64,000 bases of DNA from Silvanigrella paludirubra. GTDB lineage: Bacteria; Bdellovibrionota_B; Oligoflexia; Silvanigrellales; Silvanigrellaceae. Below, one piece after another: positions 55,448 through 64,000 of this stretch; within the stretch, counting starts at the first letter, position 1, and each line of letters begins with the position of its first letter. The translations under genes and the position numbers were made by a program. Below the pieces are notes generated by a model. The model ran no database searches. It was not told the DNA's origin and worked only from the letters and a program-made list of their open reading frames with translations. Location of the stretch: assembly GCF_009208775.1 (NCBI RefSeq), contig NZ_WFLM01000004.1:186001-250000 (forward strand), read 5' to 3'.

Positions 55448-56826
55448 TATTTTTTATCATCCTTTTTTATTTTTTCTAAAGGAGTTTCCTCATTTTTGTT
55501 TTTTTCTATAGGAGGATCGAGAGGAATACCACCAATGGAAACATCCCGAGGTGGAGGAGATTTGGGTATTGGTGGATCAAAGCGATCTTCAGGTGCAATT
55601 TCAGCAATTGCTTTTAGTGCCTTATTTTTTCCGCTTGCATTTTTATTTTCTTCTTCATGTTCTAAATTATCAATATCATCATCTTTTAAATTATTAGAGT
55701 CATTATTCAAACTTTGATGTTTATTTAAAATATTACTCGATATAAATTGAATATCCGACGATTTTATATCTTTAATTTTTGAACTTCTAGGAAACCTTAT
55801 ATGAATATTTTTTGGTACGTTTGAAGCAATTTTATTTTCATATTCTACTTGTTGCATAGACAACTCTGCTTGTTGTATAGCCAAAGTCTCCAGTGAAGAT
55901 ACCTTTTTTTGCAAGGAGTTTGATTTGTCATTAGATTTTCTTCTGTCATTATCAAATGGTTGTATTTTATTAGAACTAAAAATAGATTTTAATTTTAAAA
56001 TAAATTTATGATATTTAAATAATACAAAATTTTCTATCCAATAAATTATATTTGAGTTTTGTCCTCTTGGTAAAAGAAGAATGGAAAGCATTTTTCGAGC
56101 AGCTTCAGAAGAACTTTGTCTTTGTAAGTTACCTTCCCAGGCAATAGATATATTCCCCGTTTCTTCACTAACAACAAGGACAACTGCGTCTGTTTCTTCG
56201 GATATTCCAACGGCCGCACTATGACGTGTCCCCATTTTTTTAGAAAATCGTGGGTTTTTTGAAAGTGGTAATTGAGCTGAAGCGCAATTAATTCTATCTT
56301 TTTTAATGATAACAGCGCCATCATGAAGTGGAGAAAATGATTGAAATATGCTGCTTAATAATTGCTCTGAGACAACAGCATCAAGCATTATGCTGTGATC
56401 GTATAATTTATCTAATCCGACTGAACGCTCAAAAACGATAAGAGCCCCAATACGCTCATGGCTTAAAGATTTTGCTGCATTTGTGATTTCATCTATAATA
56501 TTTGTTCCAGAAACGGAATCGAGTCCTGTTGTAAACGGGCCACGACCGAATCTTGTAAGTAAACGACGAATATCATCTTGAAAAAGTACAATAACAACAA
56601 TAATAAAAGAAGAATAAAATTTACTTATGATCCAATGCAATGTATCAAATTGAAGCATGCTTGAAAAAACATAAGTGATAAATATGACAAGCATTCCAAT
56701 AAGAACTTGAGCGGCTCTTGTTCCTTTAAGAAGAGATATAATTTGATAAAGTAAGAATGCCACTAGAGAAATGTCTAGGATAGCTTTCCAAGATATTATT
56801 GTTTTAATTGATTCTAAGTAATTCAT
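55447..56826 (-). CDS. cdaA: CdaA, membrane-bound diadenylate cyclase
   Basis: Synthesises cyclic di-AMP from two ATP. Three membrane segments occupy about 12-80. The DAC domain follows with SPLHDGAVIIKKDRI (DGA at 169-171) and GTRHSAAVGISEETDA (RHS at 201-203). The usual second motif is RHR, so the last arginine is replaced by serine. A C-terminal extension of about 190 residues with a coiled coil and a Pro-rich tail makes it 459 residues, against about 275 for typical CdaA. It is followed at one base of overlap by cdaR, then glmM. Confidence 0.92.
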   Translation of the reverse strand: MNYLESIKTIISWKAILDISLVAFLLYQIISLLKGTRAAQVLIGMLVIFITYVFSSMLQFDTLHWIISKFYSSFIIVVIVLFQDDIRRLLTRFGRGPFTTGLDSVSGTNIIDEITNAAKSLSHERIGALIVFERSVGLDKLYDHSIMLDAVVSEQLLSSIFQSFSPLHDGAVIIKKDRINCASAQLPLSKNPRFSKKMGTRHSAAVGISEETDAVVLVVSEETGNISIAWEGNLQRQSSSEAARKMLSILLLPRGQNSNIIYWIENFVLFKYHKFILKLKSIFSSNKIQPFDNDRRKSNDKSNSLQKKVSSLETLAIQQAELSMQQVEYENKIASNVPKNIHIRFPRSSKIKDIKSSDIQFISSNILNKHQSLNNDSNNLKDDDIDNLEHEEENKNASGKNKALKAIAEIAPEDRFDPPIPKSPPPRDVSIGGIPLDPPIEKNKNEETPLEKIKKDDKK

Positions 56827-56835
56827 TCCTTCCCA

Positions 56836-57555
56836 TTACATCTTATCCACTACAATTCCTTGTGGTGGGGTAAATTCAAATAAATCATTTGAAACTGGCT
56901 TTGGTGAATAAGTATCAAAAAGAAGTCTTGTACGGTTTCCATTTAACTGCACAATACGAAGCTCTTGAATGAAACCAGTCTTCACCTGAATAACAGCGTA
57001 TAAAACTTTTTGCTGTTTGTCTCCTTTGGGAGTTAGTCTCAAAAGGATATCATCGTCATTTTGTAGTGGGGGAGTGTCAGATTTTACATGAGAGGTATTT
57101 ATGTCGTGTTGTGCTTTTTTGCCTTCACTTTTTTTCCACTCAGTGACGTCATAAAATTTTTTAATATTTGAAAGATCAGTTAAAAGTTGAACGAATCCAA
57201 GTTCATTTGAACTCGCATTTAAGTGCTGTGCATGTTTTAATTCTGGAATATATTTCCAAAAACTTTTTCCATTGGAAAGATAAATTTCCTTACGTGGTGA
57301 AGTAATTTCAAATCGAAAAGAAGATGGTTTTTTTATTGATAAAACACCATCGGATAAAGAAATTTTATCTCGAAGAGCGGAATAAATTTCCTGTTTAAAA
57401 TTTACGGTAAAAATTTCTTGCTTTGAAGCCAATTTCATTGTTTCTGTATATCTAGTCTCAAATGATTTGCTTGTTTTTTTTGTCTGGGAATAAATAGGAT
57501 TTATTGCTAATAAGGATAAAACTATAAAATTTATTTTAATAAGTTTTTTAAACAT
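56836..57555 (-). CDS. lolA: LolA-family outer-membrane lipoprotein carrier
   Basis: Periplasmic chaperone carrying lipoproteins to the outer membrane. Signal peptide MFKKLIKINFIVLSLLAINPIYS, then a LolA half-barrel: FTVNFKQEIYSALRDKISLSDGVLSIKKPSSFRFEITSPRKEIYLSNGKSFWKYIPE is the family core, with LRIVQLNGNRTRLLFDTYSP and FEFTPPQGIVVDKM at the end. Ten bases before cdaA. The region around 135-165 is a longer, polar loop than usual. Confidence 0.88.
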   Translation of the reverse strand: MFKKLIKINFIVLSLLAINPIYSQTKKTSKSFETRYTETMKLASKQEIFTVNFKQEIYSALRDKISLSDGVLSIKKPSSFRFEITSPRKEIYLSNGKSFWKYIPELKHAQHLNASSNELGFVQLLTDLSNIKKFYDVTEWKKSEGKKAQHDINTSHVKSDTPPLQNDDDILLRLTPKGDKQQKVLYAVIQVKTGFIQELRIVQLNGNRTRLLFDTYSPKPVSNDLFEFTPPQGIVVDKM

Positions 57556-57574
57556 TATGGCCTCTAAAAATAAT

Positions 57575-58066
57575 TCAAGTTAAAAATTTTTCAAGATCAG
57601 AAATAGAGCGTGCAATACAAAACATTTCTGCAGGAGATTCTGTCATATTTATTAAAGAGATTTCTTCAAGCCAATTTAATAAATTTGAGAAATAATTTAA
57701 AATATCTACAATAATAATTGTTTTTTTAGTGTTACTATTTTTGTTTATATTTATAAATTTTATGAACTCACTTAGGGTATCTAAACTTCCAGGTAAAATA
57801 CAAAGAATATCTGAATTTTCGTAAATAAATTGAGATTTTTTTGTTTTAGAGATATCTTTATTTAAAGAATTTAAATCCCCTTTAGCATTTTTTACTCCAT
57901 TTTTTAAGGCTTCTATTAATCCTGAATTATTTTCATTATAAATAACATTAAAATGAAGTTTTCCTATAAGATTTCCAAATTCAAAAGCAAAATCAGTTAA
58001 AGGTTTAGGCACCTCCATTTTTGAAGAACAAATAATGCCAATTGAAGGCTGTGTTAAAAAAACCAT
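57575..58066 (-). CDS. LOG-family-like Rossmann protein with degenerate active site
   Basis: About 163 residues with the LOG/lysine decarboxylase-like layout: a GIICSSK first strand, FEFGNLIGKLHFNVIYNENNSGLIEALKNGVKNAKG, and ILPGSLDTLSEFIKF where active members have LPGGxGTxxE. The Gly-Gly-x-Gly-Thr loop reads Gly-Ser-Leu-Asp-Thr, so the phosphoribohydrolase activity is doubtful. GGAGG lies 12 bases before the ATG at 58066; an ATG 18 bases earlier contains that same ribosome site. It sits between PAP2 and lolA genes. Confidence 0.6.
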   Translation of the reverse strand: MVFLTQPSIGIICSSKMEVPKPLTDFAFEFGNLIGKLHFNVIYNENNSGLIEALKNGVKNAKGDLNSLNKDISKTKKSQFIYENSDILCILPGSLDTLSEFIKFININKNSNTKKTIIIVDILNYFSNLLNWLEEISLINMTESPAEMFCIARSISDLEKFLT

Positions 58067-58150
58067 GATAATAAGCACCTCCATTATTTAAGATACTATT
58101 AAATTTCATTATAGAAAAGAATAAAATATAAATGAAAATAGAAAATTTAT

Positions 58151-58957
58151 TTAAAATTTAATTTCAAAATTTGCGCCATACCATGATCTATTGTTTTCAT
58201 CATTAAAAGCATAAGGAATGGCTAACATTTCATATTTTTTAGAGGAGGATACTCTTTTATTTTGAATCGTATTTTCAACTCTGTAAAATACAGCAGCTGA
58301 AATTAGAGTTCCCACTAAACCACCAACGACAACATCACTTACATTATGTGCATGATCTTTTACTCTAGAAGAAGCAATCCATGTTGCAGCAGAATAAGAT
58401 AAAGCAGCGTAGGACCAATTTAGAATTTGACTATTGGAATATTCAAACATAAGGGCGCTTGAATATGTTGCAAAAGAAAAGGCATGGGATGAATGTCCAC
58501 TAAAAAATGAAAATCGATTATCATATGTTGAAGGGCCATCTGAATTTATATTATCATAAAATGGGCGTTTTCTTTGAAAGGATATTTTTGCTGTTGATGT
58601 TGCAATTTCTGTTAAAAGGATAGCATGTAGCCATCCTCTCATATGTGTTCCTAAGAAAAAATTATCATTTGTTAGAGTAAGTCCTCCTAAAACAAGAGTT
58701 GCAGAGCCAAGGGCATAAGGTAACAGTTTTGTTCCAGGCAAAGAAGTAGGGCTATGATTTAAATCGGGATATTCATTATTAAATGGCCATACTGGATTTG
58801 CTTTAGGAGTATAAAAAGCATTCATAACTCCTATAATTGCGCCTTCTAATGGTAAGGTAACGATATCTTGTTTTAAGTCTCCTGGATTAAAACTCATCCA
58901 ACTTAAAGAGCTTTGAAAATTATCTTGAGGCGGTTCAATGGGATCGGTGTAAATCAT
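58151..58957 (-). CDS. PAP2-family membrane-associated phosphatase
   Basis: Type 2 phosphatidic-acid phosphatase fold, hydrolysing lipid phosphates. The three motifs are KISFQRKRP, then FSGHSSHAFSFATYS (the PSGH motif with Phe for Pro), and SRVKDHAHNVSDV. Hydrophobic helices flank them. It may act on undecaprenyl diphosphate or on lipid A phosphates. The start overlaps the end of lgt by four bases. Confidence 0.88.
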   Translation of the reverse strand: MIYTDPIEPPQDNFQSSLSWMSFNPGDLKQDIVTLPLEGAIIGVMNAFYTPKANPVWPFNNEYPDLNHSPTSLPGTKLLPYALGSATLVLGGLTLTNDNFFLGTHMRGWLHAILLTEIATSTAKISFQRKRPFYDNINSDGPSTYDNRFSFFSGHSSHAFSFATYSSALMFEYSNSQILNWSYAALSYSAATWIASSRVKDHAHNVSDVVVGGLVGTLISAAVFYRVENTIQNKRVSSSKKYEMLAIPYAFNDENNRSWYGANFEIKF

Positions 58958-60126
58958 TTTTTACTATTCTCTGCTGCATGCATTTTATGAAATTCTTCAA
59001 TTCTTTTTGTCCACTCTGAACTATATTCTAATATATTTTTACGAGTAAAATAAAGCATTATTAATCCAGATATAAGGAAACATAAGCATAATATTTGACC
59101 CATTGTTAATATTTGCCACCAAGAAGCATTTGGATAAGCATTTAAAGGAGCCCAAGAGAAATTTGATAAATAAAGATAACTAATTTGTGCATCGGCAGCT
59201 CTAAAATATTCAACAATAAAACGATAGAGACAGTAAAAAATAACAAAACAAGCAGAAATAGTTCCTTCTTTTTGTTTCCATCTTGAAATAATATATAAGG
59301 TTATAAATAAACCCCAACCTTCACCGAGACTTTGGTATATTTGACTTGGATGTCTTGCTACCGCACCACCTTCAGGAAAAATGATAGCCCAAGGTACGTT
59401 GCCTTCAATCGGTCTACCCCATAATTCTCCATTTAAAAAATTTCCAATACGTCCCATTCCAATTCCAATTGGGATCACGCGAACAAGTTTATCGGTTAAA
59501 TGAAAAAATGGAATTTTGTATTTTCGGCAATAATATAAAATAGCTAAAGAAACACCAATAATACCACCATGAAAAGACAAGCCACCTTCCCATGTTGCTA
59601 TGGCATCTAAAGGACGTGTTTTATAAAAATCCCAGTTATAAACAAATACGTAAGCAGCTCTTGCTCCAATAAGCATACCAATAATACATAAAGTAATTAA
59701 ATTCATAAGCATGCCTTCAGTCAGCATAAGTGTACGCTTACGAATCCAAATCATACAACCGACATATACAGAAATAAATCCAATTAAATACATGGTGCTA
59801 TACCATCTTAATCCCCAGTTTATTTTCATAATTTGTAAAACAAATAGGATTGAAACAATAGCTAATGAATATATTAAAATTGTCTGAATTAATTCTATAT
59901 TTTGAATTTTTTTTGATAACAAAGATGTATTTTCAGGATTTTTGTTTAGTTTTTCACTCGTTTTTAACTTTTTGGATTGAGTCCATGTAAAAAATAAACC
60001 TCCCCCAAAAACAGCAAGAAGCAATAAAATGCCCCACCAAGTTGTTACCCAATTAAAATTTATGTTCTTAACTTGAAAAACATAGGGACTTAAGTCAAAT
60101 GTCCAATAAGATTGTGAAGGTGTCAT
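58954..60126 (-). CDS. lgt: prolipoprotein diacylglyceryl transferase
   Basis: Transfers diacylglycerol to the lipobox cysteine, consistent with the many lipoproteins in this window. Seven hydrophobic segments; motifs GGLSFHGGIIGV, IPIGIGMGRIGNFLNGELWGRP and RHPSQIYQSLGEG are the Lgt signature, with PFFHLTDKL before them. GAGGAG lies 10 bases upstream of the ATG at 60126; a longer frame begins 39 bases earlier without such a site. The first 100 residues, including a cytoplasmic loop, are longer than usual. Confidence 0.92.
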   Translation of the reverse strand: MTPSQSYWTFDLSPYVFQVKNINFNWVTTWWGILLLLAVFGGGLFFTWTQSKKLKTSEKLNKNPENTSLLSKKIQNIELIQTILIYSLAIVSILFVLQIMKINWGLRWYSTMYLIGFISVYVGCMIWIRKRTLMLTEGMLMNLITLCIIGMLIGARAAYVFVYNWDFYKTRPLDAIATWEGGLSFHGGIIGVSLAILYYCRKYKIPFFHLTDKLVRVIPIGIGMGRIGNFLNGELWGRPIEGNVPWAIIFPEGGAVARHPSQIYQSLGEGWGLFITLYIISRWKQKEGTISACFVIFYCLYRFIVEYFRAADAQISYLYLSNFSWAPLNAYPNASWWQILTMGQILCLCFLISGLIMLYFTRKNILEYSSEWTKRIEEFHKMHAAENSKK

Positions 60127-60246
60127 GGCACGATGTCTCCTCTTGTATGCTTGGAAATTTATCATACACTAGCTTTCTGTATGACAGTAGGTTGCTTTGA
60201 TCAAGCAAGCAAGGCATTAAGAAGAGTGCTTGATTATGGAGTTCAT

Positions 60247-63200
60247 ATGAAAAAGATTATTTTTTTGTTTTTATTTTTAATTTTTGTTTCTTGTATTCCG
60301 ATTTTTGCAGGTATTGGTTATGTCGCTTGGCAAGTGTATGCGGGAAATTATTCTGATTTTGAAAAAACAAGAATAATTGAAATATTATCGAAAGAGACTG
60401 TTTTATATTATGCTGATGGGCAATCACAACTTGGTAGTTTATTTGGCCAAGAACATAGAATTTATGTAAATATTGATCAAATTCCTCAGACAATGAAAGA
60501 TTCCATTGTTGCTGCTGAAGATGAAGATTTTTATACGAATGTTGGTATAGATCCCAAAGGTATTTTGCGAGCAGCTATTCATAATATTATATTTAAAACA
60601 AGGCAGGGTGCCTCTACAATTACGCAACAAACAGTAAAAAATCTTTTTGGGCGTAAAGAAACAGATATTTATACTAAGTTTCAAGAAATGATTAATGCAT
60701 TTAAATTAGAAAAAATGTATTCAAAAGAGCAAATTCTTGAGTTTTATTTAAATCAATTTCATGTAACTGGAAATGGGCGTGGTGTTGGTGTTGCTGCAAA
60801 ATATTACTTTAATAAAAATGTCGAAGATTTAAATTTAATAGAATCTGCTTTTATTGCAGGAAGTGTAAAAGGACCTGAAAAATATAATCCCTTTACGAAA
60901 ACTTCTGTTGTAGGTCAGGAAAAAGCAAGAAGAGAAGCTTTAATTCGAAAAAATTATGTTCTAGAAAGACTTCTCAAAACTCAAAAAATAACGAAACAAC
61001 AATATGATGATTCTATAAAAGAACCTGTTCCTTTTAATCAAGGAAAGTTTCAGTTTAATGAACTTGCGGTTAATCAAATTATTTTAAAACAACTTTCACG
61101 TCCTGAAATATTATCAGCCATAGGCGCAAATAATGTCGATGAAGTTGGTACAATGGGTCTTCGTTTAACCACAACTCTTGAAAAAGATATTCAAGGGGCA
61201 GCTCAATATGGTTTAAGACAAAACTTAAGTCGAATTCAAATTATTCTAAATGGTTTTAGTGCAGAACCACAATCCAATTTTGTTAATATTCAAAAACCAG
61301 AATTATATGGTTTTTATGTGGGTAAAATTGAAAATATAGATAAATCACCAGAAAGCGAAAAAGTAACTATTAGTTTTGGTATTCCTACTTGTACAATAAA
61401 TACAGATGCTATAAATCGTGTTTCTTTAGTGTCGGATCAGCCTTTTAGACGCGGTAAAAAGAAATCCGTAGAGAGTCTCTTAAATTCAATGCATGTTGGC
61501 CAATATGTTTTAACAAGTGTTACAAAAATCAAATCTGATGGCACTATGTTTTGTGATTTAGAATCAAGGCCAAGAGTTCAAGGGGCTGCTATTGTTCTTG
61601 ATAAAGGTAAAATTATTGCAATGGCCGGTGGCTTTTCTTCCAGTGAATATAACCGAGCTATTTTTGCAGAAAGACAACCAGGTTCTTCATTTAAAACTCC
61701 AGTTTATTATGCAGCTCAACAATTAGGATGGACTGTCTTAGATCCTCTTTCCAATATTAGAGATGCCTTTACTTGGCAAGGCGTATTTTACTATCCTAGA
61801 CCAGACCATGCTATTACAAGTTTAGAAACCACAATATTGGGTGCTGGCGCAAAGTCTGAAAACTTAGCTAGTGTTTGGTTATTAAAACATTTGTTAGATA
61901 AATTAAGTTATGACCAATATTTAGATTTATTAAATTTCCTAGAAATTACGGGTAACGGAAAGTCTATTGAACAAACTTTATCTTTAATTGCGAATAAGTT
62001 TAATGCTTCTGCAGATAATGAAATTTATATTAAGTCTGGGATTCTTGAAAAAGTTAAATCGGATTTACTTTCCGATTTATCTGTTGTTGGAAATTCTAGA
62101 TTAAAAGTTTTTTTAAGAACATTACATTTTGGAAATGGTTTTGATAAACAAGAACAAATATTAACTGATGAAAAAGAACTACCCCCAAAAGAAAAAGAAT
62201 TAAGATTAAATATTTTAAAAAATAATTTAATCAGATGGAATAAATCTGCTTCTCAAGCTCGTAAAGCTATAGACTCCTTAAATAAAATTGTTAGTGGTTC
62301 TCCTATATCAGAAACAGATAGAGATTATTTTTCTTCATTTGCAAAAACAGAAGATGGAACCCTTGTTTTCCAATCTCAAAACCCTTGGCGTCCTGAGGTA
62401 ACAATCAATATTGTTCCGCCTGTACGTGCAACCCTAATGAGTATTGATTCTTTATTAACTTATGTAAGAGCAAATCCAAGTAGTTTAAATATTTCAAATG
62501 TATTATTAGACGGCGTTGTTCCTTTATCTATTTTAGATAATATAAACTCAGAAATTGCTAAAAAATGGAAAGAAGTTCAGTCAGCGCCACCGTTAGAAAG
62601 ACTCTTTTGGAATGCAGATTTTAGATACTCTTTAGGTATGTATTATGCGGCAAATATGGTTAATGATATGGGTGTTCAAGAACCAATGAAATGGGTTCCA
62701 TCGTTCTCTCTAGGTTCAAATGATGTTACTTTAGCGGATCTTGCTTTAATGTACCAAACATTTTTAACTGGAAAAACCTATCGTTATTTTAATATTGCAC
62801 AACCAAATCAGTTGTTGTTAATTAAACGCATAGAAGATGCAAGTGGCAACTTACTATGGGAAGCAAAAGCAAAAGAGTATCAATTTTCAGATAATTTTTA
62901 TTCCGCATCTATGCTTAATACTTTAAGGGGAACCGTTACTGGCGGGACTGCATATGTCTTAAATAAGAGTATTGTTTTAAGATCTAATGATGATGAAATT
63001 GATAAACAATTATTAGAATCACAAATAAAAGTTCCTGCTTTTGGTAAAACAGGAACAACAAATGAATATAAAAATGGTACCTACATTGGATTTTTACCTT
63101 ATCCAAATTCAAAAGGTGACATACTTTCGCCAGATAATGCTTATACAATTGCTTCTTATATTGGCTACGATAGTAATGAACCAATGGTCCGCAAAGGATA

Positions 63201-63804
63201 TCGTGTTTATGGTGGTGCTGCCATTCCTGCCTGGGAAGAAATTGCACTCGCTATTATAAAAGACCAAGATTTTGCAGAAAAATTAGATTGGAAATATTTA
63301 ATTAGTAAAAAAGCTCATAATATTCCATTTGATTATGGTTCTGGTTTATCACAGGTTGTTGTTCCTATAAACTCTTGGGTTTCTGTATCTTCTCAAGATC
63401 CAGAAGAAGACAATGATACCACTCAAGCAGATAATCCATATGCAAATGATTATTCAGATACAGGTCAAAGATTATTTAAAGTTTATTTACCAGGATCTAC
63501 TTCAGACGGTATTTTTGTTCCTAAAAGAAGAGTTTCATTTTATACCCCAATTCCACCTCCACAAGCACAGGTTGTAAGTCTTGGCGTAACAGAACAAACA
63601 GAAGGTAACGAAAAAAATCAGCAACAAAATGCTCCTGTAATTCCTGTTCCTTTATCCAGTATTTCAGGAAAAGCCGATACAAATAGCGATAAAAGTTCTT
63701 TAAATTCTGCTGATGATGAAGAATTACCAAAAGCTCGGGCAGGTGATAAAGGTTTAGGTGACGATCTTCCTCCACCGCCTCCTGTTTTAAAACTTAAGCC
63801 GTAG
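60247..63804 (+). CDS. class A penicillin-binding protein (PBP1A/1C-like), 1185 aa
   Basis: Bifunctional peptidoglycan synthase. An N-terminal anchor (about 2-22) precedes the GT51 glycosyltransferase domain, with AAEDEDFYTNVGID (the catalytic Glu), GASTITQQTVKN and EKMYSKEQILEFYLN. The transpeptidase domain has PGSSFKTPVYYAA (SxxK serine), a SEN triad motif (GAKSENLAS) and KTGTTNEYKNGTYIGFLP. An insertion of about 200 residues separates the SxN and KTG motifs, and the C-terminus is a Pro/Gln-rich tail. GGAG lies five bases before the ATG at 60247; a frame from 60133 has no ribosome site. A TCATAC/GTATGA inverted repeat is in the divergent region. Confidence 0.93.
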   Translation: MKKIIFLFLFLIFVSCIPIFAGIGYVAWQVYAGNYSDFEKTRIIEILSKETVLYYADGQSQLGSLFGQEHRIYVNIDQIPQTMKDSIVAAEDEDFYTNVGIDPKGILRAAIHNIIFKTRQGASTITQQTVKNLFGRKETDIYTKFQEMINAFKLEKMYSKEQILEFYLNQFHVTGNGRGVGVAAKYYFNKNVEDLNLIESAFIAGSVKGPEKYNPFTKTSVVGQEKARREALIRKNYVLERLLKTQKITKQQYDDSIKEPVPFNQGKFQFNELAVNQIILKQLSRPEILSAIGANNVDEVGTMGLRLTTTLEKDIQGAAQYGLRQNLSRIQIILNGFSAEPQSNFVNIQKPELYGFYVGKIENIDKSPESEKVTISFGIPTCTINTDAINRVSLVSDQPFRRGKKKSVESLLNSMHVGQYVLTSVTKIKSDGTMFCDLESRPRVQGAAIVLDKGKIIAMAGGFSSSEYNRAIFAERQPGSSFKTPVYYAAQQLGWTVLDPLSNIRDAFTWQGVFYYPRPDHAITSLETTILGAGAKSENLASVWLLKHLLDKLSYDQYLDLLNFLEITGNGKSIEQTLSLIANKFNASADNEIYIKSGILEKVKSDLLSDLSVVGNSRLKVFLRTLHFGNGFDKQEQILTDEKELPPKEKELRLNILKNNLIRWNKSASQARKAIDSLNKIVSGSPISETDRDYFSSFAKTEDGTLVFQSQNPWRPEVTINIVPPVRATLMSIDSLLTYVRANPSSLNISNVLLDGVVPLSILDNINSEIAKKWKEVQSAPPLERLFWNADFRYSLGMYYAANMVNDMGVQEPMKWVPSFSLGSNDVTLADLALMYQTFLTGKTYRYFNIAQPNQLLLIKRIEDASGNLLWEAKAKEYQFSDNFYSASMLNTLRGTVTGGTAYVLNKSIVLRSNDDEIDKQLLESQIKVPAFGKTGTTNEYKNGTYIGFLPYPNSKGDILSPDNAYTIASYIGYDSNEPMVRKGYRVYGGAAIPAWEEIALAIIKDQDFAEKLDWKYLISKKAHNIPFDYGSGLSQVVVPINSWVSVSSQDPEEDNDTTQADNPYANDYSDTGQRLFKVYLPGSTSDGIFVPKRRVSFYTPIPPPQAQVVSLGVTEQTEGNEKNQQQNAPVIPVPLSSISGKADTNSDKSSLNSADDEELPKARAGDKGLGDDLPPPPPVLKLKP

Positions 63805-64000
63805 ATTTTAATTTGTTCACTTTGTTTCCCCAGAACTCAAGCACTTGCTTGAGTTCTTTCATATCAATTGGTTTTCCTAAGTAACCTTCCATTCCTGCAT
63901 CTAAACAAACCTGTCCTTCGGCACCGCGTGCGTGTGCTGTCATCGCAATAATATGAGGGCGGCTCGCACTTTTTGGATATTTAATAACAATTCTTTTTGT
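63794..64000 (-). CDS. partial response-regulator receiver domain (C-terminal end)
   Basis: The frame continues off the window edge. It ends in the last part of a CheY-like receiver: PHIIAMTAHARGAEGQVCLDAGMEGYLGKPIDMKELKQVL, with the conserved Thr/Ala (TAH) and Lys (GKPI) of the switch. The stop at 63794-63796 overlaps the end of the PBP gene by 11 bases, in convergent orientation. It is probably a hybrid histidine kinase or a response regulator; only 68 codons are visible. Confidence 0.85.
   Translation of the reverse strand, partial: TKRIVIKYPKSASRPHIIAMTAHARGAEGQVCLDAGMEGYLGKPIDMKELKQVLEFWGNKVNKLKSTA
63833..63856. terminator. hairpin inside the convergent receiver gene
   Basis: A perfect 11-bp inverted repeat GAACTCAAGCA (63833-63843) and TGCTTGAGTTC (63846-63856) with a two-base loop, followed on the plus strand by TTTC. 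It lies 29 bases after the PBP stop but within the coding sequence of the opposing gene, so it may serve as the PBP terminator. Confidence 0.5.

Noticed and set aside
60133..60246. Upstream extension of the PBP gene
   Set aside because: No ribosome site; the internal ATG with GGAG fits a normal membrane anchor.

Overview
The window is a stretch of a low-GC chromosome from a motile Gram-negative bacterium. Signs of a Gram-negative envelope are many signal peptides and lipoboxes, beta-barrel-like proteins, a LolA-family carrier, Lgt and a bifunctional PBP. Polar-type flagellins without large central domains, a cdaA-cdaR-glmM cluster and the many AT-rich secreted lipoproteins would fit the Bdellovibrionota (Silvanigrellales-like). 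That placement is inference from gene content, not from a marker gene. No tRNA, rRNA or insertion sequence was recognised.

Layout. 0-2 kb: two flagellin genes read leftward from one sigma-28-type promoter through an unusually structured 5' UTR. 2-13 kb: an aminotransferase, a tandem pair of secreted amidohydrolases, a flavin oxidoreductase and a run of surface lipoproteins or barrels, ending in a decayed secreted-protein gene. 13-18 kb: mostly unrecognised secreted or membrane proteins plus an effector-binding-domain protein. 18-21 kb: a DNA-damage group (SRAP/HMCES, umuD, gstA-like GST, umuC), with umuC broken by an in-frame stop in its conserved TKTLAK motif. 21-25 kb: DCC-family protein, solute-binding protein, bulb-type lectin, DUF2796-like and OmpA/barrel-like proteins. 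25.6-28.9 kb: a tight three-gene operon of an SbnA-like PLP enzyme, a MATE exporter and a PduX-like GHMP kinase, which looks like a small amino-acid-derived metabolite pathway.

29.9-44.7 kb: after a frameshifted relic comes a complete type I-E CRISPR-Cas locus. The array has 81 repeats and 80 spacers, a short leader, and then cas2, cas1, cas6e, cas5e, cas7e, cse2, cse1 and cas3, all leftward. Several spacer pairs are near copies, indicating repeated sampling of the same phage loci.

45-50 kb: an SGNH hydrolase, the ergothioneine pair egtB-egtD, and a compact cassette of promoter, 24-bp palindrome, 35-residue Cys-containing peptide, 20-bp-stem hairpin and a 144-aa protein. The cassette has the architecture of a peptide natural-product (RiPP-like) or secreted-peptide operon. 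50-60 kb: a leftward ten-gene run (lgt, PAP2, LOG-like, lolA-like, cdaA, cdaR, glmM, alpha/beta hydrolase, trpD-like, trpC-like). It links envelope assembly and cyclic-di-AMP synthesis to two degenerate tryptophan-pathway homologues. 60-64 kb: a large class A penicillin-binding protein, convergent with a truncated response-regulator receiver gene at the edge.

Start codons were moved from the longest open frame wherever a Shine-Dalgarno sequence clearly picked an internal ATG. All family assignments come from reading motifs by eye; no database search was run.
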